A stretch of 30,775 nucleotides of DNA. Source: DASYAE01 sp036501535. GTDB lineage: Bacteria; Actinomycetota; Actinomycetes; Streptomycetales; Catenulisporaceae. Numbering within the stretch: the first letter of the stretch is position 1; each line of letters begins with the position of its first letter. A program made the translations under genes and the position numbers. Where the stretch lies: contig DASYAE010000117.1 of assembly GCA_036501535.1 (NCBI GenBank), forward strand, positions 1-30,775, in the 5' to 3' direction. Below are positions 6,835-14,458 of this stretch, piece after piece. The notes beneath the pieces are model-generated. The model did no database searches and had not been told where the DNA came from. It worked only from the letters and a program-made list of their open reading frames with translations.

Positions 6835-8052
6835 TCAGCCGAGCCGCGCCGCCACGGCCTGCAGTGCCACCTCGACCCGCGCGAACTGCTCCTGCTTCAG
6901 GTCGGCCCGGGCGGCCAGGCGCAGCCGGGAGCGCCCGTCCGACACCGACGGCGGTCGGAAGCATCCGACCGCGACGCCGTGCTCCGCGCACACCTGCGCG
7001 AGCTCCACCGCCCGCCGCGGGTCGCCCACCAGCACCGAGGTGACCGAGCCCTGCGGCGCGGTGGCCTCGAGGCCCGCCGCGGCCGCCAGCCCGGCGAGCC
7101 GCCGCGCGTTCGCCCGCACCTGCCCGGCGAGCCGGGGCTCGGCCGTCAGGATCCGCAGCGCCTCGGCCGCGGCGCCGACGCAGGCCGGGGCCAGCGCGGT
7201 GTCGAAGATGAACGGCCGCGCCGCGTCGATCAGGTGGTCGACCACCGCGCGCGGCCCGACCACCGCCCCGCCCTGCGATCCGAGGGCCTTCGACAGCGTC
7301 GCGGTGAACACCACGTCGGGCGCCCCCGCAAGCCCGGCCGCCTGCACCGCGCCCCGGCCGCCGTCGCCGAAGACGCCCACGGCGTGCGCCTCGTCCACGA
7401 CGAGCACCGCCCGGTGCTTCCGGCAGACCTCCGCGAGCCGCGCGAGCGGCGCCAAGTCGCCGTCCACGGAGAAGACGGAGTCGGTCACGACATACGCGCG
7501 CTCCTCTTCGCGCTTCTCGAGCGCCTGTGCGACCTCGTCCACGGCGGCGTGCCCGACGATCTGCACCCGCGCCCGCGACAGCCGCGCGGCGTCGATCAGC
7601 GAGGCGTGGTTCAGCGCCTCCGACACGATCAGGTCGCCGCGCCGGGCCAGGCCGGAGATCAGGCCCAGGTTGGCCAGGAACCCGGAGGAGAACACCAGCG
7701 CGGCCTCGGCGCCGAGGAACCCGGCCAGCTCCCGCTCCAGGTCCGCGTGCGCCTGCGTGGTGCCGGTCACCAGCCGCGAGCCGGTCGAGCCGCCGCCCCA
7801 CACCCGCGCCGCGTCCGCGGCCGCCGCGGCCAGCCTCGGGTCCCGGGACAGCCCCAGGTAGTCGTTGCCGGCCAGGTCCACCGCGATCCCGCCGCCGTCG
7901 GCCTGCCTCGGCCGCAGCCGCCGCCGGAGCCCCTGCGCCTCCCGCTGCCGCGCGTAGTCGGAAAGCCAGGCCAGCGGCTCACCGCCCGCTGTGCCCCCTG
8001 TGCCGCCGCCTGCCGCCGCGCCGGCCTGCGCACCGCCCGTTCGACCGCCCAA
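6835..8052 (-). CDS. bioF: 8-amino-7-oxononanoate synthase-like PLP enzyme
   Basis: This 405-residue alpha-oxoamine synthase would condense pimeloyl-ACP/CoA with alanine in biotin synthesis. Landmarks are H149 in EALNHASLID, D220 and H223 in VVDEAHAVG, and the PLP-lysine K255 in TATLSKALGSQGG. The first about 25 residues are Gly/Ala/Thr-rich and probably disordered. I chose TTG 8052 because GAGGAG lies about 9 bases upstream. Upstream in-frame ATG codons fall inside the divergent kinase gene. No bioA, bioB or bioD is nearby, so a different oxoamine synthase role (such as KBL-like) remains possible, although the sequence reads most like BioF. Confidence 0.85.
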   Translation of the reverse strand: MGGRTGGAQAGAAAGGGTGGTAGGEPLAWLSDYARQREAQGLRRRLRPRQADGGGIAVDLAGNDYLGLSRDPRLAAAAADAARVWGGGSTGSRLVTGTTQAHADLERELAGFLGAEAALVFSSGFLANLGLISGLARRGDLIVSEALNHASLIDAARLSRARVQIVGHAAVDEVAQALEKREEERAYVVTDSVFSVDGDLAPLARLAEVCRKHRAVLVVDEAHAVGVFGDGGRGAVQAAGLAGAPDVVFTATLSKALGSQGGAVVGPRAVVDHLIDAARPFIFDTALAPACVGAAAEALRILTAEPRLAGQVRANARRLAGLAAAAGLEATAPQGSVTSVLVGDPRRAVELAQVCAEHGVAVGCFRPPSVSDGRSRLRLAARADLKQEQFARVEVALQAVAARLG

Positions 8053-8083
8053 CGCTTGGCTCTCCTCACCGCTCCGGGCCTGG

Positions 8084-8096
8084 GATACTTGGCCAA
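8084..8096 (+). promoter_or_regulatory. Predicted leaderless promoter of the histidine kinase gene
   Basis: GATACT (8084-8089) with TG one base upstream forms an extended -10. Six bases later comes the ATG (8096) with no ribosome site, so transcription probably starts at or next to the A of the start codon. Confidence 0.45.
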
Positions 8097-9607
8097 TGCC
8101 GTCCATGAACGACCTGGTTCGCGCCCAGACGACGCTCGACGTCCAGGATCTCGAATGGCTGCACCTCATTGTGGCGGACTGGCAGCTGCTGGCCGACCTC
8201 TCCTTCGCCGACCTGGTGCTCTGGGTCCCCACCGCGGACGAGACCCGCTACGTGGCGGTGGCCCAGATGCGCCCGAACACCGGCCCCACCTCCTACGTCG
8301 AGGACCTGGTCGGCCACGTCGTGCCGCGCGGCAAGCGCCCGCTGCTGGACCAGGCCCTGGACGAGGGCCGCATCATCCGCGAGGGCGATCCAGAGTGGCG
8401 CGAGGCAGTTCCCGTGCGCGTCGAGGCGATTCCTGTACGCCGGCTCGAGCGCGTCATCGCGGTGATCGGCCGCAACACCAACCTGCTGACCGCGCGCACG
8501 CCCAGCCGGCTGGAGCTGACGTACCTCCAGACCGCCTCCGACCTGGCCCAGATGATCGCCACCGGCCGGTTCCCCTACCCGAACTCGCGCAGCCACCTCG
8601 ACGCGATGCCCCGGGTCGGCGACGGCATGCTGCGCCTCGACGCGGACGGCACGGTCAGCTACGCCAGCCCGAACGCGGTCTCCGTCTTCCACCGGCTCGG
8701 CCACGCCGCGGACCTGGTCGGCGCGCACTTCGGCCGGCTCTGCGAACAGCTCGCCCCGGTCGAGGGCCCGGTGGACGAGCCGCTGGCCTCGGTGGTCGCC
8801 GGCCGGCTGGCCCGGGACACCGAGCTGGAGGCGCCGGACGGGTCGATGCGGATCCGCACCATCCCGCTGTGCCCGCTCGGCGAGCAGGTCGGCGCGCTGG
8901 TGCTGGTCCGGGACGTGACCGAGCTGCGCCGCCGGGACCGGGAGCTGGTGAGCAAGGACGCCACCATCCGGGAGATCCACCACCGGGTCAAGAACAACCT
9001 GCAGAGCGTCGCCGCGCTGCTGCGGCTGCAGGCCCGGCGGCTGGACGAGCCGCGCGGCCGGGCCGCGCTGAACGAGGCGGTGCGCCGGGTCGGCTCGATC
9101 GCGATCGTGCACGAGACGCTGTCGCAGACCCTGGACGAGCGGGTGCAGTTCGACGAGATCGCCGACCGGGTGCTGGCCATGGTGCTGGACTACTCGGCGG
9201 CCACCGGCTCCGGCGCCGGCTCGCGCCCGCCGGGGGCGAAGGTCAGCTGGCGCCGGGTGGGCAGCTTCGGCGTGCTGCCGGCCCAGATCGCCACCCCGCT
9301 GGCGATGGTGCTGACCGAGCTGATCCAGAACGCCTTCGAGCACGGCCTGGCCGACGCCGGCTCGCGGCTGGAGATCACCGCGGTGCGCTCGGGCGGCCGG
9401 CTGGCCATCATGGTGGCCGACGACGGGCGCGGGCTGCCGCCCGGCTTCGACCCGCAGAACGCGGGGAACCTGGGGCTGCAGATCGTCCGGACCCTGGTGG
9501 CGGGGGACCTCGGCGGCGCCTTCGACATGACGCCCCGGGAGGGCGGCGGCACGGCGGTCACGCTCGACCTGCCGGTCAAAGAAAGCGAAAAGAATCAATC
9601 TGCTTGA
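8096..9607 (+). CDS. PdtaS-type cytosolic sensor histidine kinase
   Basis: This 503-residue protein has an N-terminal GAF-like sensor region (about 15-150), a PAS-like domain (about 175-285), a HisKA_2 dimerisation block with REIHHRVKNNLQS (phosphoacceptor H295 or H296) and a HATPase_c domain with the N box LTELIQNAFEHG (about 406-417) and ADDGRGLPPG (about 441-450). There is no membrane segment. The domain order and HHRVKNN motif match mycobacterial PdtaS, whose partner PdtaR is an RNA-binding antiterminator; no pdtaR gene is in this window. ATG 8096 has no ribosome site but a -10 at the right distance for a leaderless start; a second ATG lies at 8105. A large hairpin follows at 9714. Confidence 0.93.
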   Translation: MPSMNDLVRAQTTLDVQDLEWLHLIVADWQLLADLSFADLVLWVPTADETRYVAVAQMRPNTGPTSYVEDLVGHVVPRGKRPLLDQALDEGRIIREGDPEWREAVPVRVEAIPVRRLERVIAVIGRNTNLLTARTPSRLELTYLQTASDLAQMIATGRFPYPNSRSHLDAMPRVGDGMLRLDADGTVSYASPNAVSVFHRLGHAADLVGAHFGRLCEQLAPVEGPVDEPLASVVAGRLARDTELEAPDGSMRIRTIPLCPLGEQVGALVLVRDVTELRRRDRELVSKDATIREIHHRVKNNLQSVAALLRLQARRLDEPRGRAALNEAVRRVGSIAIVHETLSQTLDERVQFDEIADRVLAMVLDYSAATGSGAGSRPPGAKVSWRRVGSFGVLPAQIATPLAMVLTELIQNAFEHGLADAGSRLEITAVRSGGRLAIMVADDGRGLPPGFDPQNAGNLGLQIVRTLVAGDLGGAFDMTPREGGGTAVTLDLPVKESEKNQSA

Positions 9608-9713
9608 CGTCAACGGCCGGGCCCGCTCGCCGGACGACGCAGGGTTCTGTGACGAAACTGTGACACGGCCCGCCGGAGCGACACCGCCGCGAAGAGGCAC
9701 CGCCGCAAAGGGA

Positions 9714-9758
9714 ACGGCCGGCGGGACTCCCTCGATAGTGAGGGATCCCACCGGCCGT
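9714..9758. terminator. Bidirectional terminator between kinase and whiB
   Basis: The arms 9714-9733 and 9740-9758 pair over about 19 bp with one mismatch and one bulge around the loop GATAGT. It lies between two convergent genes and can serve both. Confidence 0.75.
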
Positions 9759-9900
9759 CAGGTCCGTCCGAACCGGGCCCGGGTGGATGGTCTCCACCGC
9801 ATGGTCCCGGCTCGGGTCGCCGCGGCGAGCGCGGCGCCGGTTTCACACTGGCTGTCGATGGTGCTCAGCGGTTCCGGTCTCATAGGGCCGCCGGTTGTGA

Positions 9901-10155
9901 CTAGGCCATCCGGGAACGGGCGCGGGCGGCGCGGCGCTTCAGCGCACGGCGTTCGTCCTCGCTCATCCCGCCCCAGACTCCGGCGTCCTGCCCGGACTCC
10001 AGCGCCCACTGGAGGCACTGGTCGACGACGTCGCAGCGGCGGCACACAGCCTTGGCTTCCTCGATCTGCAGCAGTGCCGGACCGGTGTTCCCGATGGGGA
10101 AGAACAGCTCCGGGTCCTCGTCGCGGCACGCGGCGCGGTGGCGCCAGTCCGTCAT
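9901..10155 (-). CDS. whiB1: WhiB-family iron-sulfur transcription regulator (WhiB1/WblE type)
   Basis: This 84-residue protein has the four iron-sulfur cysteines C10, C38, C41 and C47 (C-x2-C-x5-C pattern), the turn G59-V-W-G-G63, and a basic C-terminal tail (RRALKRRAARARSR) for DNA contact. Family members carry a 4Fe-4S cluster that reacts with NO and act with the sigma-4 region of the housekeeping sigma factor. The short N-terminus (MTDWRHRAACRDEDPELFFP) is characteristic of the essential WhiB1/WblE group. ATG 10155 has AGGAGAG upstream at a good distance; longer frames upstream are noncoding-like. It is monocistronic, facing the PdtaS-type kinase, with a long gene-free region behind it that probably contains its promoter and leader. 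Confidence 0.95.
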   Translation of the reverse strand: MTDWRHRAACRDEDPELFFPIGNTGPALLQIEEAKAVCRRCDVVDQCLQWALESGQDAGVWGGMSEDERRALKRRAARARSRMA

Positions 10156-10443
10156 TGGTCTTACTCTCCTCGATCGCAGTGGCGCGGTCCGCCCGGCAGG
10201 CGGCCGCGGTTGACGTATAACCCCGCGCCCTCGCGCGAATCCGGGCGGCGCGCCCGGATCGGCTTGTGCGCTCGTGTCGTGGTAGCGGGCGTCCCACGCC
10301 GCGGGGACGTGGCGCCCGTTCGGTCGTGCCCCCGGTGTCGCCACCACTCGCGCACCGGACCCCATTCAATGCAGACGCGCCGCGAAGTGTTCCCGTTTCA
10401 CCGGCCCGGCCCGGGCGGTGAGCCTGGGCCGTTCCTTGTGAAT

Positions 10444-10457
10444 GTGAACGCTTTCAC
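10444..10457. promoter_or_regulatory. LacI-type palindrome GTGAACGCTTTCAC
   Basis: GTGAA and TTCAC flank a CGCT centre. This resembles operators of LacI/GalR regulators (TGAA-N-CG-N-TTCA style). No LacI-family gene or sugar operon is nearby, so the assignment is speculative. Confidence 0.3.
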
Positions 10458-10642
10458 GAGCGTCTCCGACCGGACCGGCGGGTCTGCGGAACAGACCACG
10501 GCTGGAACGAGCGGGGAGTTTTTGAAGCCTGCCGCCCGACCTGGGCCGGTGGGAGTTTCCGTGCCGCCCGAGCTTTCCAGCGTCTGTTGTCCAGAGTCTG
10601 GTGCTTCCGGGCCGTTCGGGGGCTGGTCTTCGCGGCCCTGGT

Positions 10643-10684
10643 GAATTAACACCGATGAGTTAACATCGATGAATTAACACCGAC
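10643..10684. repeat. Three tandem 14-bp direct repeats
   Basis: GAATTAACACCGAT, GAGTTAACATCGAT and GAATTAACACCGAC follow one another exactly. They are AT-rich islands in high-GC DNA with TTAAC cores every 14 bp, as in iterated binding sites. They lie about 490 bases upstream of whiB. Confidence 0.85.
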
Positions 10685-10718
10685 AGCAAAAACCCTGACG
10701 TCTGCACCAACGCTTCGT

Positions 10719-10742
10719 GACCGGCGGCTATTCCCGCCGGTC
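10719..10742. other. Stem-loop after the 14-bp repeats
   Basis: GACCGGCGG (10719-10727) and CCGCCGGTC (10734-10742) pair perfectly around the loop CTATTC. It could end a transcript from either side or be part of a structured RNA. Confidence 0.5.
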
Positions 10743-10975
10743 TCCGACCGTCGCTGCGGAGCGATCACGGTCCTGCTGCAAGGCCTCATTAAGCCTGACA
10801 GGCGGGGGCCGACGACACAAGGGTTTGGACAGGCCCATTTCGTTTCTCAGGTGTCTTTTGAGTCACACCTTCCCTTCGAAGGCGGGTGGTGCGCGGGCGC
10901 GCGGGGTGTCGAAGGTACCTGTCAAGCGGGCGCGAAATGTGCTTCCCCGCAGGGAGCCGGCCCGCGATCAGTACA

Positions 10976-12043
10976 TCACGCGAAGACGCGCAGTGCAGCG
11001 GGAACACTACGGAAAGTCACACGTTCGCGTGTCCCCAGGTAGTCGCCGTCCACTTGGAAAGCGACCGGGCGTGCGCCCGAAAGGGTGATCTCCGGCAAGT
11101 CGTGTCGGATCAGCACGCCGCGGTCCCGCTCGAGCCGGCGCGAGTTCGCCAGCAGCCGGCCGACCGTCCGCCAGACCGGCACCAGCCGCATCGAGGACAG
11201 CCCGAACAGGTCGAGACCGGTGTCGAACCCGGCGTCCGGGGTGGCCAGGATCGGCCGGTTGCCGAGGTAGGTCCACGGCGCGGTGTTCGCCAGCGCGGCC
11301 ATGAACAGCGGCGGCAGCTCCACACCCGCCGCCTCGGCGGTGATCGGCGGGTTCTTCCGGTCCATGCGGCGCCAGTACTCGCTGAGCGCCGAGCGCATGT
11401 AGAGCGTCCCCGTGGAGCGCCGGCCGGCGGCCCGCTGCCGCTCCACCTCGCCGACCACCGCGGCGTCGAAGCCGAAGCCGGCCGAGAAGGTGAAGTAGCG
11501 GTCCTCCTTCTCGTCGTCCGACCGGGCGGCGCCGACCGAGACCATCCTGGTGCGCCCCTCGCGCAGATAGCTCAGCAGCGCGCCGGTCGCCTCAACCGCG
11601 TCGTTCGGCAGGCCGAGCGCGCGGGCGAACACATTCGTCGAGCCGCCCGGCACCACGGCGACCGCCGGCAGCCCGGCCGCCGGGCCGTCCGCCAGCAGCC
11701 CGGTGACCACTTCGTTCACCGTCCCGTCCCCGCCGAACGCGATGACGAGGTCCATCCCGTCCGCCGCGGCCTCGCGGGCCAGGTCGGCGGCGTGCCCGCG
11801 CCGCTCGGTGCGCGCCGTGCGCAGCTCGAGCACCGAGGAGAGCGCGCCGACCAGCACCTGCGAGGTGCGCTCCGACGTGCTCGTCGCCTTCGGGTTCATC
11901 ACCAGCAGGGCCCGGCGCGCGGGAGCGGCCGCGCCGCCGTCCCGTATCGCATCGGCTTCGGCCGCACCGACCTCGGCCGCCGTGCCGTCCGCAGCCGCTG
12001 CGGCCCGCCCGTTCTCGCGCGCCGGGCCGTGGTTGTCGGACAT
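10976..12043 (-). CDS. Diacylglycerol kinase-family (BmrU/YegS-like) lipid kinase
   Basis: This 355-residue protein has the DAGK catalytic domain. VMNPKATSTSER (about 49-59) is the first nucleotide-binding segment, GGDGTVNEVV (104-113) the hallmark loop, and PGGSTNVFAR (132-141) the second glycine segment. A beta-sandwich C-terminal domain follows (about 165-350, ending ARPVAFQVDGDYLG). It phosphorylates a diacylglycerol-like lipid; the exact substrate is unknown. The first about 42 residues are Ala/Asp-rich and probably disordered. ATG 12043 lacks a ribosome site, but TACTGT lies six bases upstream on the coding strand, suggesting leaderless expression. It is divergent from the membrane-protein gene at 12153. 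Confidence 0.9.
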   Translation of the reverse strand: MSDNHGPARENGRAAAAADGTAAEVGAAEADAIRDGGAAAPARRALLVMNPKATSTSERTSQVLVGALSSVLELRTARTERRGHAADLAREAAADGMDLVIAFGGDGTVNEVVTGLLADGPAAGLPAVAVVPGGSTNVFARALGLPNDAVEATGALLSYLREGRTRMVSVGAARSDDEKEDRYFTFSAGFGFDAAVVGEVERQRAAGRRSTGTLYMRSALSEYWRRMDRKNPPITAEAAGVELPPLFMAALANTAPWTYLGNRPILATPDAGFDTGLDLFGLSSMRLVPVWRTVGRLLANSRRLERDRGVLIRHDLPEITLSGARPVAFQVDGDYLGTRERVTFRSVPAALRVFA

Positions 12044-12049
12044 GCTGCA

Positions 12050-12055
12050 ACAGTA
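12050..12055 (-). promoter_or_regulatory. Predicted -10 of the lipid kinase gene (leaderless)
   Basis: On the minus strand TACTGT is followed by six bases and then ATG 12043, with no Shine-Dalgarno between. Confidence 0.4.
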
Positions 12056-12139
12056 ATGCCTGATCGTCCCCGAGGTCGGCGGTAGCCCCACCGCCCGGCC
12101 GGGCGCCGCCCCGCCCGACAGATCGACAACTCGCGGCGG

Positions 12140-12145
12140 TACCCT
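12140..12145 (+). promoter_or_regulatory. Predicted -10 of the small membrane-protein gene (leaderless)
   Basis: TACCCT is followed by seven bases and ATG 12153; no ribosome site is present. Confidence 0.4.
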
Positions 12146-12152
12146 GCCGGAC

Positions 12153-12791
12153 ATGCCCCCCGTAAAGAGGCAAGCACCGAGCAGTTCAGCCCGTTCCCCG
12201 CGCCCGGCCGGCAAGCCGGCGACCGGGCAACGCAGCGCGGCGTCCCCGAAAGCGCAGCCCGCCAAGGCCGGGCCGGCGAAGGCGTCGCCGGCCGCGGCGC
12301 GGTCCCCGAAGGATTCGAAGGCTGCGAAGACCGCCCCGGCGAAGGCGCAGCCCGCCGGGACCGGCCCCGAAGTGTCGGCACAGCAGTCAGTGGAGCAATC
12401 GGCGCAGGAACCGGCGCGTCCGCTGCCCGTGCTCGTCGCCGCGGCCCTGACCGGACTGATCGGCGCGGTGATCGTGGCCTACGGGACCTATCTCGTGATC
12501 GCCGGGTTCACCGGGCAGCCGGTGCTTCGCGGGCGGGCCGAGCTGGCCGGGGTGATCTTCCTGCTGTTCGGCCTCGGCGTCGCCTGGGCCGCCCGCGGGC
12601 TGGGCCGGCTGCAGCCGTGGGCGCGCACGCCGTCGCTGCTGACCCAGCTGATGCTGCTCGGCGTCGCCTACTGGATGCGGCAGGGCGGCATGGACCTGTG
12701 GGCCCTCGTCTCGCTCGTGGTGGGCCTCGGCGGCGCGACCCTGCTCTTCCTGCCGTCCTCGCACCGGGTTCTGAGCCGCGACGTGCGCTGA
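12153..12791 (+). CDS. Small membrane protein with Ala/Pro/Lys-rich N-terminal tail
   Basis: This 212-residue protein has two parts. Residues 1-85 are Ala/Pro/Lys/Ser-rich with repeated KAxPAK and AKAxPA elements, like histone H1-type or disordered cytoplasmic tails. Residues about 88-205 hold four predicted membrane helices: LVAAALTGLIGAVIVAYGTY, then around 130-150, 158-176 and 181-200. It ends in a short basic tail (HRVLSRDVR). I recognise no enzymatic motif; similar integral membrane proteins occur widely in streptomycetes without assigned function. The start is ATG 12153, probably leaderless. It is divergent from the lipid kinase and converges on the sigma factor gene across a strong terminator. 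Confidence 0.82.
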   Translation: MPPVKRQAPSSSARSPRPAGKPATGQRSAASPKAQPAKAGPAKASPAAARSPKDSKAAKTAPAKAQPAGTGPEVSAQQSVEQSAQEPARPLPVLVAAALTGLIGAVIVAYGTYLVIAGFTGQPVLRGRAELAGVIFLLFGLGVAWAARGLGRLQPWARTPSLLTQLMLLGVAYWMRQGGMDLWALVSLVVGLGGATLLFLPSSHRVLSRDVR

Positions 12792-12800
12792 CGCCGACGG

Positions 12801-12828
12801 CGATGCCCCGTCACCTGACGGGGCATCG
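12801..12828. terminator. Bidirectional terminator
   Basis: CGATGCCCCGTCA (12801-12813) and TGACGGGGCATCG (12816-12828) are a perfect 13-bp inverted repeat separated by CC. It sits between the convergent stops at 12791 and 12830. Confidence 0.85.
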
Positions 12829-12829
12829 G

Positions 12830-13753
12830 TCATTCGTCGACCAGCAGTTTCTCCCGCAGCTGCGCGAGCGTCCGGGCCAGCAGCCGCGAGACGTGCATCT
12901 GCGAGATGCCGATCTCCTCGGCGATCTGCGACTGCGTCATGTTCCCGAAGAACCGCAGCAGCAGGATCCGCTTCTCCCGCGCCGGCAGCTGCTCGAGCAG
13001 CGGCTTGAGCGACTCGCGGTACTCGACCCCCTCCAGCGCCTCGTCCTCGCTGCCCAGCGAGTCGGCCACGGCCGGCGACTCGTCGTCCCCGGACTCCGGC
13101 ACGTCGAGCGACAGGGTCGAGTAGGCGTTCGCCGACTCCAGGCCCTCGAGGACCTCCTCCTCGCTCAGCGTGAGGTGCGCGGCGAGCTCGGCCACGGTGG
13201 GGGAGCGGCCGTTGCGCTGGGACAGCTCGCTGGTCGCCGCGGTCAGCGAGAGCCGCAGCTCCTGCAGCCGCCGCGGTACCCGCACCGCCCAGCCCTTGTC
13301 CCGGAAGTGCCGCTTGATCTCCCCGATGATCGTCGGGGTCGCGTAGGTGGAGAACTCGACGCCGCGCAGCGGGTCGAACCGGTCCACCGACTTGATCAGG
13401 CCGATGGTGGCCACCTGGGTCAGGTCGTCCAGCGGCTCGCCGCGGTTGCGGAACCGCCGGGCCAGGTGCTCGACCAGCGGAAGGTGCATGCGCACCAACT
13501 GCTCGCGGATCTGCACCCGCGCCGGGTCCTGCCCGTCGAGTTCACTCATCCGGCGGAACAGCTCGCGGGCCTCGGCATGCGCGGCGGCGTGCGCGGAACT
13601 GCGCTCGGTCTGGTGCGGCGCCCGCGCCGGAGCGCTCTCGCTGTCGGACGGGCCGGGCACCGCGGGCCCCTCCGGGCCCGGGCCTGTGGCGTTCACGCCG
13701 GTGTCGTCCGCGTCCTCGGCGGCCGGCGTCGTCGGAGTCTGGGCGGTGGTCAC
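12830..13753 (-). CDS. Stress sigma factor of the SigB/SigF/SigH group
   Basis: This 307-residue group 3 sigma factor has region 2 with LDDLTQVATIGLIKSVDRFDP (about 108-128), region 3 (about 170-225) and the region 4 helix-turn-helix MTQSQIAEEIGISQMHVSRLLA near the C-terminus. The first about 60 residues are an acidic Ala/Pro/Thr-rich extension; S. coelicolor SigH also has a long N-terminus and several forms, which may be relevant. The start GTG 13753 overlaps the stop of the anti-sigma gene as GTGA, which implies coupled translation. This sequence is the last gene of a two-gene operon ending at the terminator at 12801-12828. The role is general, osmotic or oxidative stress by family; its regulon is not visible. 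Confidence 0.92.
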   Translation of the reverse strand: MTTAQTPTTPAAEDADDTGVNATGPGPEGPAVPGPSDSESAPARAPHQTERSSAHAAAHAEARELFRRMSELDGQDPARVQIREQLVRMHLPLVEHLARRFRNRGEPLDDLTQVATIGLIKSVDRFDPLRGVEFSTYATPTIIGEIKRHFRDKGWAVRVPRRLQELRLSLTAATSELSQRNGRSPTVAELAAHLTLSEEEVLEGLESANAYSTLSLDVPESGDDESPAVADSLGSEDEALEGVEYRESLKPLLEQLPAREKRILLLRFFGNMTQSQIAEEIGISQMHVSRLLARTLAQLREKLLVDE

Positions 13754-14217
13754 GCTGCCGTCGTCTCCGCGCCCTCGCGCCGCTTCACCATGGTGATCGC
13801 GACGGTCCTGCCGTCCTCGTCGGTGACCGCGTCCACCTCGCCGGCCAGCGCGGTCAGCACGGTCCAGGCGAAGGTGTCCCGGGCCGGCGGCCTGCCGTCC
13901 TCGGTCGGCGCGCACACGGTGATCGCCAGCGAGTCCCAGGCCAGGTCGAACCTGCAGGTCAGGCTCGCGCCCTCGACCGCCTTCTGAAGCAGCATCGCGC
14001 ACGACTCGTCGACCGCGATGCGCAGGTCCTCGATCTCGTCGAGGGTGAAATCGAGGCGGGCCGCGAGCCCCGCCGTGGCCGTGCGCAGCAGCGCGAGATA
14101 CGCCCCGTCCGCGGGGATGCGCACCTCGACGAAGTCGCGCTCGTCCACCGCAGTGACGCCCCCGGCGCCAACCGCGCCGCCGGAAGTGCCGCCCTCGGTT
14201 GCCTCTCCTAGCTCCAC
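13750..14217 (-). CDS. Anti-sigma factor, RsbW-type serine kinase-like ATPase
   Basis: This 155-residue GHKL-fold protein has DLRIAVDESCAMLLQKA as its N box, an internal beta core (LTCRFDLAWDSLAITVCAP) and a C-terminal DGRTVAITMVKR. RsbW-type proteins bind and silence the partner sigma factor and phosphorylate an anti-anti-sigma factor; none is encoded here. I chose GTG 14217 because GGAGG lies six bases upstream. ATG 14232 would add five residues but has a poorer site. The first about 25 residues are Gly-rich. The stop overlaps the sigma-factor start by four bases. Confidence 0.9.
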   Translation of the reverse strand: MELGEATEGGTSGGAVGAGGVTAVDERDFVEVRIPADGAYLALLRTATAGLAARLDFTLDEIEDLRIAVDESCAMLLQKAVEGASLTCRFDLAWDSLAITVCAPTEDGRPPARDTFAWTVLTALAGEVDAVTDEDGRTVAITMVKRREGAETTAA

Positions 14218-14272
14218 TGCCTGCCTCCACATCCTGGGCCAAGGCGTCCACGCGCCCACGCCGACCGCACGA

Positions 14273-14278
14273 ATCGTA
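14273..14278 (-). promoter_or_regulatory. Possible -10 of the anti-sigma/sigma operon
   Basis: TACGAT on the minus strand, preceded by TGCA, lies about 55 bases upstream of the anti-sigma start. No convincing -35 or SigB-type GTTT/GGGTA pair was found. Confidence 0.25.
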
Positions 14279-14403
14279 TGCAGCGGCGGCCCGTCACCGA
14301 CACGAAAGTACCTCGAGCGGGGGATGGCTGTCGCGCATAACACAGCGAAGAGTTGTCCGTGCCCGTCACACTGTCACCCTGTCAGATGGCCGCCGGACGC
14401 ACC

Positions 14404-14438
14404 GCGGCCCGCGGCGAGCCGGTGTCGCCGCGGGCCGC
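14404..14438 (-). terminator. Terminator of sodN
   Basis: GCGGCCCGCGGCGA (14404-14417) and TCGCCGCGGGCCGC (14425-14438) form a perfect 14-bp stem with a 7-base loop, starting 20 bases after the sodN stop. Confidence 0.8.
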
Positions 14439-14458
14439 CCGTGCGACAGCCGGCCGGA

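Larger units (their letters stand above)
10156..10975. other. 820-bp gene-free region between whiB and the lipid kinase gene
   Basis: No frame here has convincing codon pattern or homology, and base composition is lower in GC than the neighbouring genes, especially at about 10640-10900. It holds a TTGACGTATAACC motif near 10209-10221, a LacI-like palindrome (10444-10457), a short hairpin GGTCTG-CGGAA-CAGACC (10501-10517 approx.), three 14-bp direct repeats (10643-10684), a 9-bp stem-loop (10719-10742) and the palindrome CCTTCGAAGG (10873-10882). A long whiB leader or an unannotated small RNA would fit; neither can be proven by eye. Confidence 0.6.

Noticed and set aside
9758..9881. 41-codon ORF on the minus strand downstream of whiB (starts MRPEPLSTIDSQ)
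   Set aside because: It starts without a ribosome site, ends at the terminator hairpin and has no known relatives that I recognise; coding status cannot be supported.
10398..10652. 84-codon minus-strand ORF in the region upstream of whiB
   Set aside because: Low-complexity Pro/Gly/Thr composition, no ribosome site and no family; it spans the LacI-like palindrome and probably is not coding.
10643..10684. Repeats considered as a CRISPR fragment
   Set aside because: The units are contiguous and only 14 bp long, with no spacers, and no cas genes are present.
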